Assembly (NCBI RefSeq): GCF_050587365.1
Contig: NZ_JBOBFV010000003.1
Span: forward strand, 372,001-436,000
Direction of reading: 5' to 3'
Length of the DNA: 64,000 nt
Origin: Plantibacter auratus
GTDB taxonomy: Bacteria; Actinomycetota; Actinomycetes; Actinomycetales; Microbacteriaceae
A program made the position numbers and the translations under genes. How positions within the stretch are numbered: position 1 is the stretch's first letter; every line of letters starts with the position of its first letter. The notes below the pieces were generated by a model, which did no database searches, was not told the DNA's origin, and saw nothing but the letters and a program-made list of their open reading frames with translations. Shown piece by piece: positions 41,530 to 50,910 of this stretch.

Positions 41530-41582
41530 AGGTGAGGCAACTCGTCGTCCGGAACGGCGATGGACGACGAGTTGCCTCACCT
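41530..41582. repeat. Right palindrome bordering the DUF559-like gene
   Basis: A perfect 21-bp inverted repeat: arms 41530-41550 (beginning AGGTGAGGCAACTCGTCGTC) and 41562-41582, loop 11 bases. It shares AGGTGAGGCA and TCGTC blocks with the left palindrome at 40520-40578. It lies eight bases after the deoA stop; no T run follows it on either strand. Confidence 0.9.
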
Positions 41583-41590
41583 CAACGGGC

Positions 41591-42879
<1,289 letters not shown>

Positions 42880-42883
<4 letters not shown>

Positions 42884-43299
42884 GCGTGGTACTCCTCGAG
42901 TTGACGGGGTCCGAAGGCGTCCGGCAGGACCTCGTCGATGGTGCGGATGCCGGAGACGGTGTCGAGCAGCATGCCCGCCGTCGAGTGCTCGTACAGCAGC
43001 TGTCGGCACCGGCCGCACGGCATGAGGCGTTCGCCCTTGCCGTCGACGCAGGCGAACGCCACGAGGCGTCCTCCGCCCGACATGTGGAGGGCGGAGACGA
43101 GCGCGCACTCCGCGCACAGCGTCAGGCCGTAGCTGGCGTTCTCGACGTTGCAGCCGGAGATGATCCGGCCGTCGTCGACGAGAGCAGCCGCGCCGACCGG
43201 GAACCGGCTGTAGGGCACATAGGCGTGACCCATCGCCTCCCGGGCCGCGGTGTGCAGCGCCTCCCAGTCGACGGGTGGCGTGGTCGTCGTGTCGCTCAC
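42880..43299 (-). CDS. cdd: Cytidine deaminase
   Basis: The 139-aa tetrameric-type enzyme deaminates (deoxy)cytidine to (deoxy)uridine. Motifs: VPYSRFPVGAAAL, GCNVENASYG, CAECALVSA (zinc Cys and proton-shuttle Glu) and PCGRCRQLL (two zinc Cys). GTG 43299 is two bases after the permease stop, in the operon permeases-cdd-deoA. Confidence 0.94.
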
Positions 43300-43301
43300 G
43301 A

Positions 43302-44603
43302 TCAGCCCTTCACGTAGGGCTTGCCGGCGGCTGCCGGTCCGCGGGAGATGCCGACGAGTCCGGCGACCGCGAAGATCGTCACCACGTACGGGAGCATGAG
43401 CATGAACGCGCTCGGCACCGGGGAGCCGATGGCACTCAACGCGAACTGCAGGTTCTGCGTGAAGCCGAACAGCAGCGCGGCGAGCGTCGCCTTGAGCGGG
43501 TCCCAGCGTCCGAAGATGACCGCCGCGAGCGCGATGTAGCCGGCACCCGCCGTCATCTCCTTGTTGAACGCACCGACCGAGCCGAGGGTGAAGTACGCCC
43601 CACCGAGGCCGACGATCGCGCCCGCGAGCGCGACGTTCCAGAACCGGGTCCGGTTCACGTTGATGCCGACGGTGTCGGCCGCCTGCGGGTGCTCACCCAC
43701 GGCGCGGAGGCGGAGGCCCCAGCGCGTGTAGAACAGGCAGAAGAAGACCACGGCCACGGCGATGTACATCAGGTAGATGATGATCGTCTGGCGGAACAGC
43801 ACGGGCCCGATGAGCGGGATCTCGCTGAGGATCGGGATGTTGATCCGGGGGAACTTCGGCGGGCTGTTGAAGAGCGCCTCGTTCTTCGTGAGCACCTGCG
43901 AGTACAGGAAGCTCGTGAGTCCGACGACGAGGACGTTGAGCACCACACCGACGATGACCTGGTCGACGAGGTACTTGATCGAGAACGCCGCGAGCAGGAA
44001 GCTCACGAGCGTGCCGGCGATCATCGCCGCGACGAGCCCGAGGAAGGCGTTCCCCGTCACCGAGGCGACGAAGGCGGACGAGAACGCGCCGGCGAGCAGC
44101 TGGCCCTCGATCGCGATGTTCACGACGCCGACCCGCTCGGAGATGACGCCGCCGAGCGCACCGAAGATGAGCGGGACGCTCAGGGCGACCGTGCCGAGCA
44201 GGAGCCCGGTGATCGGGATCGCCTTGCCCGCGGCGGCCCACGACAGGAACCCGACCATGAACAGCACACCGAACACGGTGATGAGCCAGAGCGGGACTTT
44301 CTTGCCCGTCGTGACGAGGTACGCGCTCAGTGCCGTGATGGCGGCCAGGAGGATCGTGACGACGATGCCGGTGACCGTGGACGGGAGCACGACCGTCGGC
44401 AGCTGGATGACGTCGCCGTCGCTGGAGAGCCGGAACGTGCTGTTGCCGTCGCGGTGCCAGATGACGAACAACAGGAACGCGATGACGGTGAAGATCCCGA
44501 ACGCGATCGGGGCCTTCCAGCTCCGGACGACGACCGTCTCGAGGACGATCGGGGCGTCGGGAGCCGGCTGCGGCGTCTGCTTGTCGAGCGTGAATCCACT
44601 CAT
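43302..44603 (-). CDS. Nucleoside ABC transporter permease (BmpC/YufQ type)
   Basis: The 433-aa protein has an N-terminal helix block with GILVVTILLA-like repeats and the BPD_transp_2 core: VPLIFGALGGVISERVGVVN, IAIEGQLLAGAFSS, GLRLRAVGEHPQAADTVGIN and LAGAIVGLGGAYFTLG. Members of this pair import purine and pyrimidine nucleosides with a BMP-type lipoprotein. It overlaps the preceding permease gene by four bases (ATGA). Confidence 0.88.
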   Translation of the reverse strand: MSGFTLDKQTPQPAPDAPIVLETVVVRSWKAPIAFGIFTVIAFLLFVIWHRDGNSTFRLSSDGDVIQLPTVVLPSTVTGIVVTILLAAITALSAYLVTTGKKVPLWLITVFGVLFMVGFLSWAAAGKAIPITGLLLGTVALSVPLIFGALGGVISERVGVVNIAIEGQLLAGAFSSAFVASVTGNAFLGLVAAMIAGTLVSFLLAAFSIKYLVDQVIVGVVLNVLVVGLTSFLYSQVLTKNEALFNSPPKFPRINIPILSEIPLIGPVLFRQTIIIYLMYIAVAVVFFCLFYTRWGLRLRAVGEHPQAADTVGINVNRTRFWNVALAGAIVGLGGAYFTLGSVGAFNKEMTAGAGYIALAAVIFGRWDPLKATLAALLFGFTQNLQFALSAIGSPVPSAFMLMLPYVVTIFAVAGLVGISRGPAAAGKPYVKG

Positions 44604-45886
44604 GCGGACACCTCCTTCTTGGCGGAGCGACGCGTTCGGCGCGTCGAACCGTCGGGCTTCGGCAGGAAGAAGATCGCCCGCACGAGCGGCGGAGCCGCGA
44701 TGAACAGCACGATGAGTGCCTGGAGGACGAGCACGATGTCGATCGGCACGTTGACGCCCTGGGTGGCCTGCATGGAGTACCCACCGGCCTTGAGCGCACC
44801 GAACAGGATGCCGGCGATGAGGATGCCGCCCGGCCGGCTGCGTCCGAGGAGCGCGACGGTGATGGCGTCGAAGCCGATGCCGGCGTCGATGCCGTTGTCG
44901 AACCCGGAGGTCACCGTTCCGAGCACCTGCGAGACGCCGGCGAGACCGATCAGTCCACCGGAGAGCAGCATGGCGTACACGTAGGTGTTCTTCACGTCGA
45001 TACCCGCGACGCGCGCGGCGTTCGGGTTCTCACCGACCGCGCGGAAGCGGAAGCCGATCGACGACCGGCTGAACAACCACCACACGAACACGACCGCGAG
45101 GATCGCGATGAGGAAACCGGCGTGCAGGTTGTAGCGGTCACCGAGGAGCTTGGGCAGGACGGCGTTCTCCGCCATCCCCGCGCTCTTCGGCACGTTCGAC
45201 CCGGGAGCCTGCAACAGCCCCTGCGTGGAGAGCATGAAGGTGATGAGGTAGAACGCGACGTAGTTGAGCATGATCGTGATGATCACCTCGTGCGCGCCGG
45301 TGCGGGCCTTCAGGACGCCGACGATGCCGCCCCAGAACGCGCCACCGATGATGCCGGCGGCGATCGCGACGAGCAGGTGCACCACGGGCGGGAGGTCGAG
45401 CGTGAAGCCGACCCATCCGGCGCAGGCGGCGGCGATGAGCATCTGACCTCGTCCACCGATGTTGAACATGCCGACCCGGAACGCCAGGCCGACACCGAGT
45501 CCGGCGAGGATCAGCGGGGTCGCGAAGGTCAGCGTCTCCGTCAGCGGGCGGATGCCGTTCAGGAAGTCGGGGCGCTTGAAGTTGTAGATCGACCCCTGGA
45601 AGAGCGCGCCGTACGCGCCGGTCGCCGACTGCCAGACCGCCGCGATCGTGTCGCCCGGGCGGGCGAAGAAGTACCCGGCGGCGGTGTGGACCTTCGGATC
45701 GGTCAGCGCGATGAGGATCGCACCGACGACCATCGCCAGGACGACGGCGAGGATCGAGATGACGATGCTCGAGTTGAGGATCTCGGCGAGCACCTTGTTC
45801 GAGCGCGGCTGGGTCGTGTCGGGCTTCGCCTCGCCCGGTGCCACCGGCTGGACCGTTCCGGGCGGGGTGTGGGACGTCTCGCTCAT
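44600..45886 (-). CDS. Nucleoside ABC transporter permease (BmpB/YufP type)
   Basis: The 428-aa protein has about ten helices and the partner-permease motifs FATPLILAGLGVGLAFRVGM, FNIGGRGQMLIAAACAGWVG, FRAVGENPNAARVAGID and LLSGGLIGLAGVSQVLG, with a basic C-terminal tail. It pairs with the permease downstream to form the channel. ATG 45886 overlaps the ATPase stop (ATGA). Confidence 0.9.
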   Translation of the reverse strand: MSETSHTPPGTVQPVAPGEAKPDTTQPRSNKVLAEILNSSIVISILAVVLAMVVGAILIALTDPKVHTAAGYFFARPGDTIAAVWQSATGAYGALFQGSIYNFKRPDFLNGIRPLTETLTFATPLILAGLGVGLAFRVGMFNIGGRGQMLIAAACAGWVGFTLDLPPVVHLLVAIAAGIIGGAFWGGIVGVLKARTGAHEVIITIMLNYVAFYLITFMLSTQGLLQAPGSNVPKSAGMAENAVLPKLLGDRYNLHAGFLIAILAVVFVWWLFSRSSIGFRFRAVGENPNAARVAGIDVKNTYVYAMLLSGGLIGLAGVSQVLGTVTSGFDNGIDAGIGFDAITVALLGRSRPGGILIAGILFGALKAGGYSMQATQGVNVPIDIVLVLQALIVLFIAAPPLVRAIFFLPKPDGSTRRTRRSAKKEVSA

Positions 45887-47397
45887 GCTGCTGCTCCTGC
45901 CGGGAGTTCGCCGGCCATCATGAGGCCGAGGACCTCTCTGGGGGTCGATGCCGGGACGATCCCGACGATGCCGCCGCGGTACATGACCGCGATGCGGTCG
46001 GCGAGCGCGACGACCTCGTCGAGCTCGGTCGACACGACGATGACGGGGATGCCGGCGTCGCGCGTGGCGACGATGCGCTTGTGCACGAACTCGATCGAGC
46101 CGACGTCGATCCCGCGGGTCGGCTGTGCGGCGACGAACAGCCGCAGCTCACGGCTGAGCTCACGGGCGAGGACGACCTTCTGCTGGTTGCCGCCCGACAG
46201 GGAGCCGGCCGGCGACTCGATGCCCTGCGACCGGACGTCGAACTCCTGCGACTTCTCGCGTGCGAACTCGTCGCGGAATCCGCGCTGGACGTTGCCGCCC
46301 TTCACGAAGGGTGCACCCGTCGATCGGTCCAGCATGAGGTTCTCGGCGATGGTGAACTGTTTGACGAGCCCGTCCTCGGATCGGTCCTCCGGCACGAAGC
46401 CGACGCCGGCGTCGAGCACCTTGCGCGGGGTGGACCCGACGAGTTCGACACCGTCGAGCTTGATGCTGCCCTTGGTGTGCGGCTGCAGCCCGAGGATCGC
46501 CTCGGTGAGCTCGGTCTGCCCGTTCCCCTGGACGCCGGCGATGGCGAGCACCTCGCCCTCGCGCACCTCGAAGCTGACGCCGTTGACGACGAGCTGGCCG
46601 AGGTGGTCGACGACGGACAGGTCGTGCACGGTGAAGGTGGTGTCGCCGAGGTTCGGCGCCTCCTTGTGGACCGTGAGTTCGACGGGACGCCCGACCATGA
46701 GGGACGCCAGCTCGGCGTTCGTCGCGGTGGGCGAGGCCTCGCCGACGACCTTGCCGAGTCGGATGACGGTGATGCGGTCGGCGACTTCGCGGACCTCTCG
46801 CAACTTGTGGGTGATGAAGACGATGGACGTGCCCTCGTCCTTCAGCTGCTTCATGATCGCCATGAGCTCGTCCGTCTCCTGTGGGGTGAGCACGGCGGTG
46901 GGCTCGTCGAAGACGAGGACGTTGGCGTTGCGGGAGAGCGCCTTGACGATCTCGACGCGCTGCTGCACTCCGACCGGGAGGTCGCCGACGATGGCGTCCG
47001 GGTCGAGGCTGAAGCCGAACCGCTCGGAGATGTCGATGACGAGCTTGCGGGCCGCTGCGACGTCGAGGCGGCCACCGCCCTTGGTCTGCTCGTGGCCGAG
47101 CATGACGTTCTCGGCGACGGTGAAGACGGGGATGAGCATGAAGTGCTGGTGCACCATGCCGATGCCGGCGCCCATGGCGTCGCCAGGGCCCTGGAAGTGC
47201 TGGACGACGTCGTCCAGGAGGATCTCGCCCTCGTCGGCCTGATAGAGGCCGTAGAGGACGTTCATGAGGGTGGATTTGCCGGCACCGTTCTCGCCGAGGA
47301 GACAGTGGATCTCTCCCGGTTCGACGGTGAGGTCGATGTGGTCGTTGGCGGTGAGTGCACCGAACCGTTTGGTGATGCCGCGGAGCTCGAGCTTCAT
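45883..47397 (-). CDS. Nucleoside ABC transporter ATP-binding protein (double domain)
   Basis: The 504-aa protein has two nucleotide-binding domains. The first has Walker A LLGENGAGKSTLMN and Walker B VLVFDEPTAVLTP. The second has a degenerate P loop (AGVQGNGQTELTEAI) with intact signature SLSGGNQQKVVLARELS, as in RbsA/MglA-like importers. ATG 47397 is chosen since TAGATT (47405-47410) lies seven bases upstream; an upstream in-frame GTG at 47415 would precede that hexamer. A terminator separates it from the binding-protein gene. Confidence 0.92.
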   Translation of the reverse strand: MKLELRGITKRFGALTANDHIDLTVEPGEIHCLLGENGAGKSTLMNVLYGLYQADEGEILLDDVVQHFQGPGDAMGAGIGMVHQHFMLIPVFTVAENVMLGHEQTKGGGRLDVAAARKLVIDISERFGFSLDPDAIVGDLPVGVQQRVEIVKALSRNANVLVFDEPTAVLTPQETDELMAIMKQLKDEGTSIVFITHKLREVREVADRITVIRLGKVVGEASPTATNAELASLMVGRPVELTVHKEAPNLGDTTFTVHDLSVVDHLGQLVVNGVSFEVREGEVLAIAGVQGNGQTELTEAILGLQPHTKGSIKLDGVELVGSTPRKVLDAGVGFVPEDRSEDGLVKQFTIAENLMLDRSTGAPFVKGGNVQRGFRDEFAREKSQEFDVRSQGIESPAGSLSGGNQQKVVLARELSRELRLFVAAQPTRGIDVGSIEFVHKRIVATRDAGIPVIVVSTELDEVVALADRIAVMYRGGIVGIVPASTPREVLGLMMAGELPAGAAA

Positions 47398-47404
47398 GGG
47401 TCCC

Positions 47405-47410
47405 AATCTA
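47405..47410 (-). promoter_or_regulatory. -10 element of the ABC ATPase gene
   Basis: TAGATT on the minus strand, seven bases before ATG 47397; gives the ATPase-permease-cdd-deoA genes a promoter after the upstream terminator. Confidence 0.4.
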
Positions 47411-47472
47411 GTCACGTGTCGGATGTCGGCACAGGCGGTCGGGATCGCCGTCCGGCCGTGCCGCGAACAAAG

Positions 47473-47505
47473 CGGGGGGAGGTCGCGGATCGCGACCTCC
47501 CCCCG
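47473..47505 (-). terminator. Terminator after the BMP lipoprotein gene
   Basis: Perfect 15-bp stem (47473-47487 with 47491-47505, loop of three), followed on the minus strand by CTTTGTT. It would reduce transcription from the abundant binding-protein gene into the ATPase gene. Confidence 0.8.
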
Positions 47506-47537
47506 GAGTCCCGGGCGAGGGCCCGGGTGAAGAGGGA

Positions 47538-48644
47538 CTACTTGACGGGCGAGGAGACCGAGGTCGCCTTGATGGAACCGTCGATGATGCCAGCCTTGAT
47601 CGTGTCGAGCTCGTCGGCCAGGGTCGGGGAGACCTTGGACTCGAAGTCGTGGAACGGCGCGAGGCCGACGCCCTCGTTCTCGAGGGTGCCGATGTACGCA
47701 GCTGCGTCGAACTTGCCGCCACCGGCCTCGGTCACGGTGTCGGCGACGCCGGCCTTCATGCCCTTGAGGATGGAGGTCAGGAACAGGCCCTTGTTCTCGG
47801 AGTTGGTCTCGTACAGGTCGGCGTCGACACCGATCATGGCGATGTCCTTACCGGTCTCCTGGATCTCGGCGATCGCGCTCAGGAAGATCGGGCCACCGAC
47901 CGGAAGGAGCACGTCGGCGTTCTGGTCGATGAGTGTGCGGGCGAGCTGCTTGGCGGTGTCGTTCGCCTCGAAGCCACCGGTGAAGGAACCGGTCTGAGCG
48001 GCGACGTCCCAACCGACGACCTGGACGCTCTTGCCCTTCTGCTCGTTGTAGTACGCGACGCCCTCGGCGAAGCCGTCCATGAAGATCTGGACGGACGGGA
48101 AGGGCTGGCCGCCGAAGGTGCCGACGACGCCGGTCTTCGAGTAGTCGGCCGCCGCGTAGCCCGCGAGGAATGCGGCCTGGACGGTGTCGAACAGGATCGG
48201 CTTGATGTTCGGGGCGTCGACCTTGCCGTCGAAGTCGTTGTCGGCCGCGTCGTCGATGATCGCGTAATCGACGTCCGGGTTCGCGAGCGCCGCGTCGACC
48301 GTGTCGGCGGAGAGGGCGAAGCCGACGCTGACGATGAGCGAGCAGCCCTGGTCGGCCAGGCTCTGCAGGTTCGGCTTGTAGTCGTCGGCCTTGTCGGACT
48401 GGACGGTGATGGGCTCGACGCCGAGCTCCTTCGCCGCCTCGGTCAGACCCTCGTAGCCGAGCTGGTTGAACGACTTGTCGGTGAAGCCACCGGCGTCGGA
48501 GACCATGCACGGGAGGAAGTCGGATGCGGCACCGGTTGAGTCGCCGTCGCCGGTGCTGGGAGCCGATGCGCAGCCGGCGAGCAGTGCCATGAGACCGACG
48601 CCGGCGATTGCGCCCGCAGCGGCCTTCCGAGTTGAGATTGCCAA
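47538..48644 (-). CDS. BMP-family nucleoside-binding lipoprotein
   Basis: The 368-aa substrate-binding protein has a lipoprotein signal peptide (ISTRKAAAGAIAGVGLMALL then AGC; lipid-modified Cys25) and a BMP/PnrA-like domain: VSDAGGFTDKSFNQLGYEGL, LADQGCSLIVSVGFALS, VVGTFGGQPFPSVQIFMDGF and VLLPVGGPIFLSA. It should capture nucleosides for the transporter. The start is a TTG at 48644: GGAGG lies six bases before it, whereas a longer reading would place another TTG (48656) upstream of that site. Confidence 0.9.
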   Translation of the reverse strand: MAISTRKAAAGAIAGVGLMALLAGCASAPSTGDGDSTGAASDFLPCMVSDAGGFTDKSFNQLGYEGLTEAAKELGVEPITVQSDKADDYKPNLQSLADQGCSLIVSVGFALSADTVDAALANPDVDYAIIDDAADNDFDGKVDAPNIKPILFDTVQAAFLAGYAAADYSKTGVVGTFGGQPFPSVQIFMDGFAEGVAYYNEQKGKSVQVVGWDVAAQTGSFTGGFEANDTAKQLARTLIDQNADVLLPVGGPIFLSAIAEIQETGKDIAMIGVDADLYETNSENKGLFLTSILKGMKAGVADTVTEAGGGKFDAAAYIGTLENEGVGLAPFHDFESKVSPTLADELDTIKAGIIDGSIKATSVSSPVK

Positions 48645-48940
48645 GGTAGCCTCCAAGATGCAGCCCCGCGGGTCACGGGGCGTATGGGGTTACGTTACCC
48701 AATACGACGACCGCCGAACGGACGATCCCGGCTTCGCGACCGAAGCGTTACAGAACGGTGGCACCGGCGTCATGCGCCGGAAACACGCGGATGCGCAGAC
48801 GCGCATCGCCGGGCCGTGATGCTGCGCACGTGAGCGCGGAGCGACCCCGCCGGCGGTCGCCTTGCGCTCCGGGTAGCTGCGGTTCCCACCTGGGCACCGA
48901 GCGCGGCTCGGTGCCCAGGCAGAACCGACCGGGATCCGGG
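48645..48940. other. Intergenic region between the BMP gene and the ABC-F gene
   Basis: The 296-bp gap contains the leader of the BMP gene, with a near-palindrome GGGTTACGTTACCC at 48688-48701 that could be a regulator site, and a hairpin at 48889-48919. No gene of convincing coding character is seen. Confidence 0.5.
48889..48919 (-). terminator. Hairpin after the ABC-F gene
   Basis: CCTGGGCACCGAG (48889-48901), five-base loop, CTCGGTGCCCAGG (48907-48919): perfect 13-bp stem, no T run. Confidence 0.6.
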
Positions 48941-50647
48941 TCAGCGGCGGTCGAGCATCAGGGTGTCGCCGCTCCAGCGCCGACGGAGCCATCGGTCGTG
49001 GCTCGCGATGACGACCGCGCCCGGATAGTCGCTGAGGGCGTCCTCGAGCTCCGTCGCAAGCGTGAGCGACAGGTGGTTCGTCGGCTCGTCCAGGAGGAAC
49101 AGGTGCGGAGGCCGCGCGATGATCAGCGCGAGGGCAAGACGGCGTTGCTGCCCGACGGAGAGCTGGCCGATCGGGCGGTCGAGGTCGCGAAGCCCCAGGA
49201 GCCCGAGACCCGCGAGCGGGGTGCGCGCTGCACGCGCCTCGCCGAGCGTCCGGTCGTAGACCTCCCGAGGTGATCGCTCCGCATCCGGGAACGCGACGTC
49301 CTGCTCGAGGAGCCCCACGCGGAGCCCCTTCCGCCGGAGGACGGTCCCCGCATCGAGGCGCAGCGACCCGGCGAGGACCGCCAGGAGCGTCGACTTCCCC
49401 GAACCGTTCGCCCCGGTGACCAGCACCCGCGACCGGGGTGCCAGCTGCAGGCGTTCGAGGTGCAGCCGGCCGTCCACGCGGGCGTCGGCGAGGTCGAGCA
49501 GCTGCTCCCCCTCGTCGAGGACCGTCGATCCGCTCGGGATCCCTGCGAACGAGAGCTGGCGAGGCGGGCGCCGCACCTGCTCGCGCTCGAGGACCTCGAG
49601 TCGGAGCTGCGCGTTCCGCACCCGCCGACTGATCTGCTGCTCGACGCGGTCGCCGCGCATGCCGAAGGCCATGCGGTTGTTGTCGCGGATGCCCCGATCG
49701 TGGTTGATCCGCGGGGCGACGTCGTGCACCGCGGACGCGAGGCGGCGCAGTTCGGCCTGCTCCTCTTCATGACGCGCCGACCAGCGATCGAGTTCCGCTG
49801 CCTTCCAGTCGAGGTACTCGCTGAACGGCCCGCCGAACTCCACGACGGGTGACGCCTCGCCGACGGGGACGGGGCGGGACGGATCGATGTCGACGAGCCC
49901 CGTCGCCACCTCGTCGAGGAAGGCGCGGTCATGGCTCGCGAAGAGCACCGGACCCGGCCACTCCGACAGGTGGCCGCGGAGGAACGCGACCGCCTCGTCG
50001 TCCAGATGGTTGGTCGGCTCGTCGAGCAGCAGTGCGGTCGGTCTCGCGACGAGGAGCGCGGCGAGGGCGAAGCGGGATCGCTGTCCCCCGCTCACCTCAC
50101 CGAGTCGTCGCGACCGTTCGATCGCGGCGATGCCGAGGCCGTCGACGACCGCGTCCAACCGGGCGTCCGCCGTCCAGACGTCGGCGCGTTCCGCCGCATC
50201 GAGCGCGGCGGCGTACCGCTGCTCGGCGGAACCGTCACCGGCGGAACCCGTCTCACCGAGTGCCGCCGCCGACGTCTCGAGCTCCTGCTCGACTGCGCGG
50301 ACCTCGCCGAGCGCCTGCTCCAGCAGCTCGCCGACCGTCGTGTCCTCCGGGAGCTCGAGTTCCTGCATGAGGATGCCTGTGCGCAGCGGGCGGACGGCCT
50401 CGCCGTCGTCCGGCTCATCGATCCCGGCGAGGATGCGCAGCAGCGTGGACTTCCCCGCGCCGTTCTCGCCGATCAGGCCGAGACGATCCCCGGCCGACAC
50501 GACGAGGTCCACGTCGCGCAACACGACGCGGTCGCCGTAGGAGCGGGTGACGCCGTCGGCGCGGAGCTGCTGGATGTCGATGGATCGCCCGAAGGTCGAA
50601 GCGGCGCGACGGTGGACTGGTGTTGCTTGGGTCATGGGTGCTCGCAT
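48941..50647 (-). CDS. ABC-F family ATPase (ribosome-protection type)
   Basis: The 568-aa protein has two ABC domains and no membrane segment: GLIGENGAGKSTLLRILAG and LGEVSGGQRSRFALAALL with LLLDEPTNHLDDEA in the first; VTGANGSGKSTLLAVLAG, LSVGQQRRLALALI and LFLLDEPTNHLS in the second, joined by an Arg/Glu-rich linker (about 270-340). ABC-F proteins act on ribosomes; some shield them from macrolides, lincosamides or pleuromutilins, others help stalled translation. Which applies here is not decided. ATG 50647 has AAAGGGG five to six bases upstream, inside a hairpin. Confidence 0.88.
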   Translation of the reverse strand: MRAPMTQATPVHRRAASTFGRSIDIQQLRADGVTRSYGDRVVLRDVDLVVSAGDRLGLIGENGAGKSTLLRILAGIDEPDDGEAVRPLRTGILMQELELPEDTTVGELLEQALGEVRAVEQELETSAAALGETGSAGDGSAEQRYAAALDAAERADVWTADARLDAVVDGLGIAAIERSRRLGEVSGGQRSRFALAALLVARPTALLLDEPTNHLDDEAVAFLRGHLSEWPGPVLFASHDRAFLDEVATGLVDIDPSRPVPVGEASPVVEFGGPFSEYLDWKAAELDRWSARHEEEQAELRRLASAVHDVAPRINHDRGIRDNNRMAFGMRGDRVEQQISRRVRNAQLRLEVLEREQVRRPPRQLSFAGIPSGSTVLDEGEQLLDLADARVDGRLHLERLQLAPRSRVLVTGANGSGKSTLLAVLAGSLRLDAGTVLRRKGLRVGLLEQDVAFPDAERSPREVYDRTLGEARAARTPLAGLGLLGLRDLDRPIGQLSVGQQRRLALALIIARPPHLFLLDEPTNHLSLTLATELEDALSDYPGAVVIASHDRWLRRRWSGDTLMLDRR

Positions 50648-50651
50648 GGAG

Positions 50652-50727
50652 GCCCCTTTCGAGATGGGGCACGCCGGGTACGGTCGTCGTCCGACACGTC
50701 AGGAGTGAGCGCTGGGCTCGAACTCCT
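50652..50727 (-). promoter_or_regulatory. Leader hairpins of the ABC-F gene
   Basis: GCCCC (50666-50670 on the minus strand sense) can pair with GGGGC (50652-50656), burying the GGGG of the ribosome binding site. Upstream, AGGAGTGAGC/GCTC..ACTCCT at 50701-50727 forms a longer bulged stem. A CATCACG-TT-CGTGATG dyad lies at 50777-50792. No short leader peptide with its own stop was found. Confidence 0.4.
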
Positions 50728-50897
50728 GGGCGGACCTGGAAGCGTCTGGCGTACCTCGATGGATTCCCGCCGGGCACATCACGTTCGTGATGGTCTGCCG
50801 CAGGCGCGGGACGTCGATTCGCTCAGTTCTTCACAGTGATCTCAGGCTATCCGTCGGTCGTCGGCCGCCGCAAGCCCTGCACGTCACCGGTCCCGAT

Positions 50898-50903
50898 TAG
50901 GCT
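50898..50903 (+). promoter_or_regulatory. -10 element of the secreted-protein gene
   Basis: TAGGCT, seven bases before ATG 50911. Confidence 0.4.
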
Positions 50904-50910
50904 GGTCGTC

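Noticed and set aside
50415..50777. Leader peptide of the ABC-F gene
   Set aside because: The upstream frame does not stop before the gene but continues through it as shadow sequence, so it is not a short attenuator peptide.
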